DNA from: an uncultured Opitutales bacterium
GTDB taxonomy: Bacteria; Verrucomicrobiota; Verrucomicrobiia; Opitutales; UBA2995
Direction of reading: 5' to 3'
Assembly: GCA_937920335.1 (NCBI GenBank)
Contig: CALGUT010000311.1
Location: forward strand, 1 to 6,730
DNA: 6,730 nucleotides
Shown here: positions 6,691 to 6,730 of the stretch, in pieces
Layout: each line of letters opens with the position of its first letter
Position numbering within the stretch: the stretch's first letter is position 1
Notes under the pieces: generated by a model
The model's input: only the letters and a program-made list of their open reading frames with translations
Database searches by the model: none
What the model was told of the DNA's origin: nothing
Translations under genes and position numbers: made by a program

Positions 6691-6730
6691 AGGTAAGGGA
6701 AAACTCGATGTATAAAATCCTTAAGTGCAG
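6691..6730 (-). promoter_or_regulatory. Start of the operon's 5' region; possible -10 element only
   Basis: Only 40 bases upstream of the first gene are visible. They contain TATACA (6714-6709 on the minus strand), about 18 bases before the ATG, which resembles a sigma-70 -10 box. Any -35 element at normal spacing would fall beyond the window edge, so this cannot be confirmed. No operator-like palindrome is visible. A further co-transcribed gene upstream is equally possible. Confidence 0.15.

Noticed and set aside
6691..6730. Metal-regulator operator (MerR- or Fur-like palindrome) before the operon
   Set aside because: No convincing dyad is visible in the 40 bases available; the relevant region lies outside the window.

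Overview
The window holds a four-gene operon on the minus strand, running right to left. It encodes a tripartite RND (resistance-nodulation-division) efflux pump of the heavy-metal CusCBA/CzcCBA type plus a histidine- and cysteine-rich periplasmic protein. At the left edge the 3' end of an unrelated plus-strand gene converges on it. Base composition is moderate and even, with no insertion sequence, tRNA, rRNA or CRISPR array. The pump spans two membranes, so the host is Gram-negative. The near absence of Shine-Dalgarno sequences, the DUF2490-like neighbour, and the style of the adaptor and accessory protein (GDPPP linker, AHGHEHNEDGSE segment, GPNGGRI and CPxCDYxEYACxC motifs) remind me of Verrucomicrobia (Opitutae) or the Bacteroidetes side. 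That placement rests on memory of similar proteins, not on a search.

Layout, left to right: 1-387 (+), C-terminal end of a probable outer-membrane beta-barrel protein of DUF2490 type. 388-476, a convergent intergenic gap with a GC-rich hairpin that probably terminates the plus-strand gene. 477-1019 (-), secreted His/Cys-rich metal-binding protein. 1068-4229 (-), RND inner-membrane permease. 4235-5377 (-), periplasmic adaptor. 5374-6690 (-), TolC/CusC-like outer-membrane factor. 6691-6730, the start of the upstream region, too short to define a promoter. No regulator lies in the window.

Transcription order is outer-membrane factor, adaptor, permease, accessory protein. The first two genes overlap by ATGA, the next gap is 5 bases and the last is 48, so co-transcription and translational coupling are likely. 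The expected role is proton-driven export of a metal ion (Zn, Co, Ni, Cd or Cu cannot be separated here). His-rich segments in the adaptor and accessory protein would bind or buffer the metal in the periplasm.

The unusual part is the architecture. The adaptor appears to lack the alpha-helical hairpin that normally reaches the outer-membrane channel, and it ends in a His-rich linker followed by a C-terminal transmembrane helix. The permease carries a DD/R charge pattern in its membrane domain instead of the CusA-like pattern, and keeps only one of the three CusA copper-binding methionines. These features suggest a variant metal pump whose assembly and substrate path differ from E. coli CusCBA.
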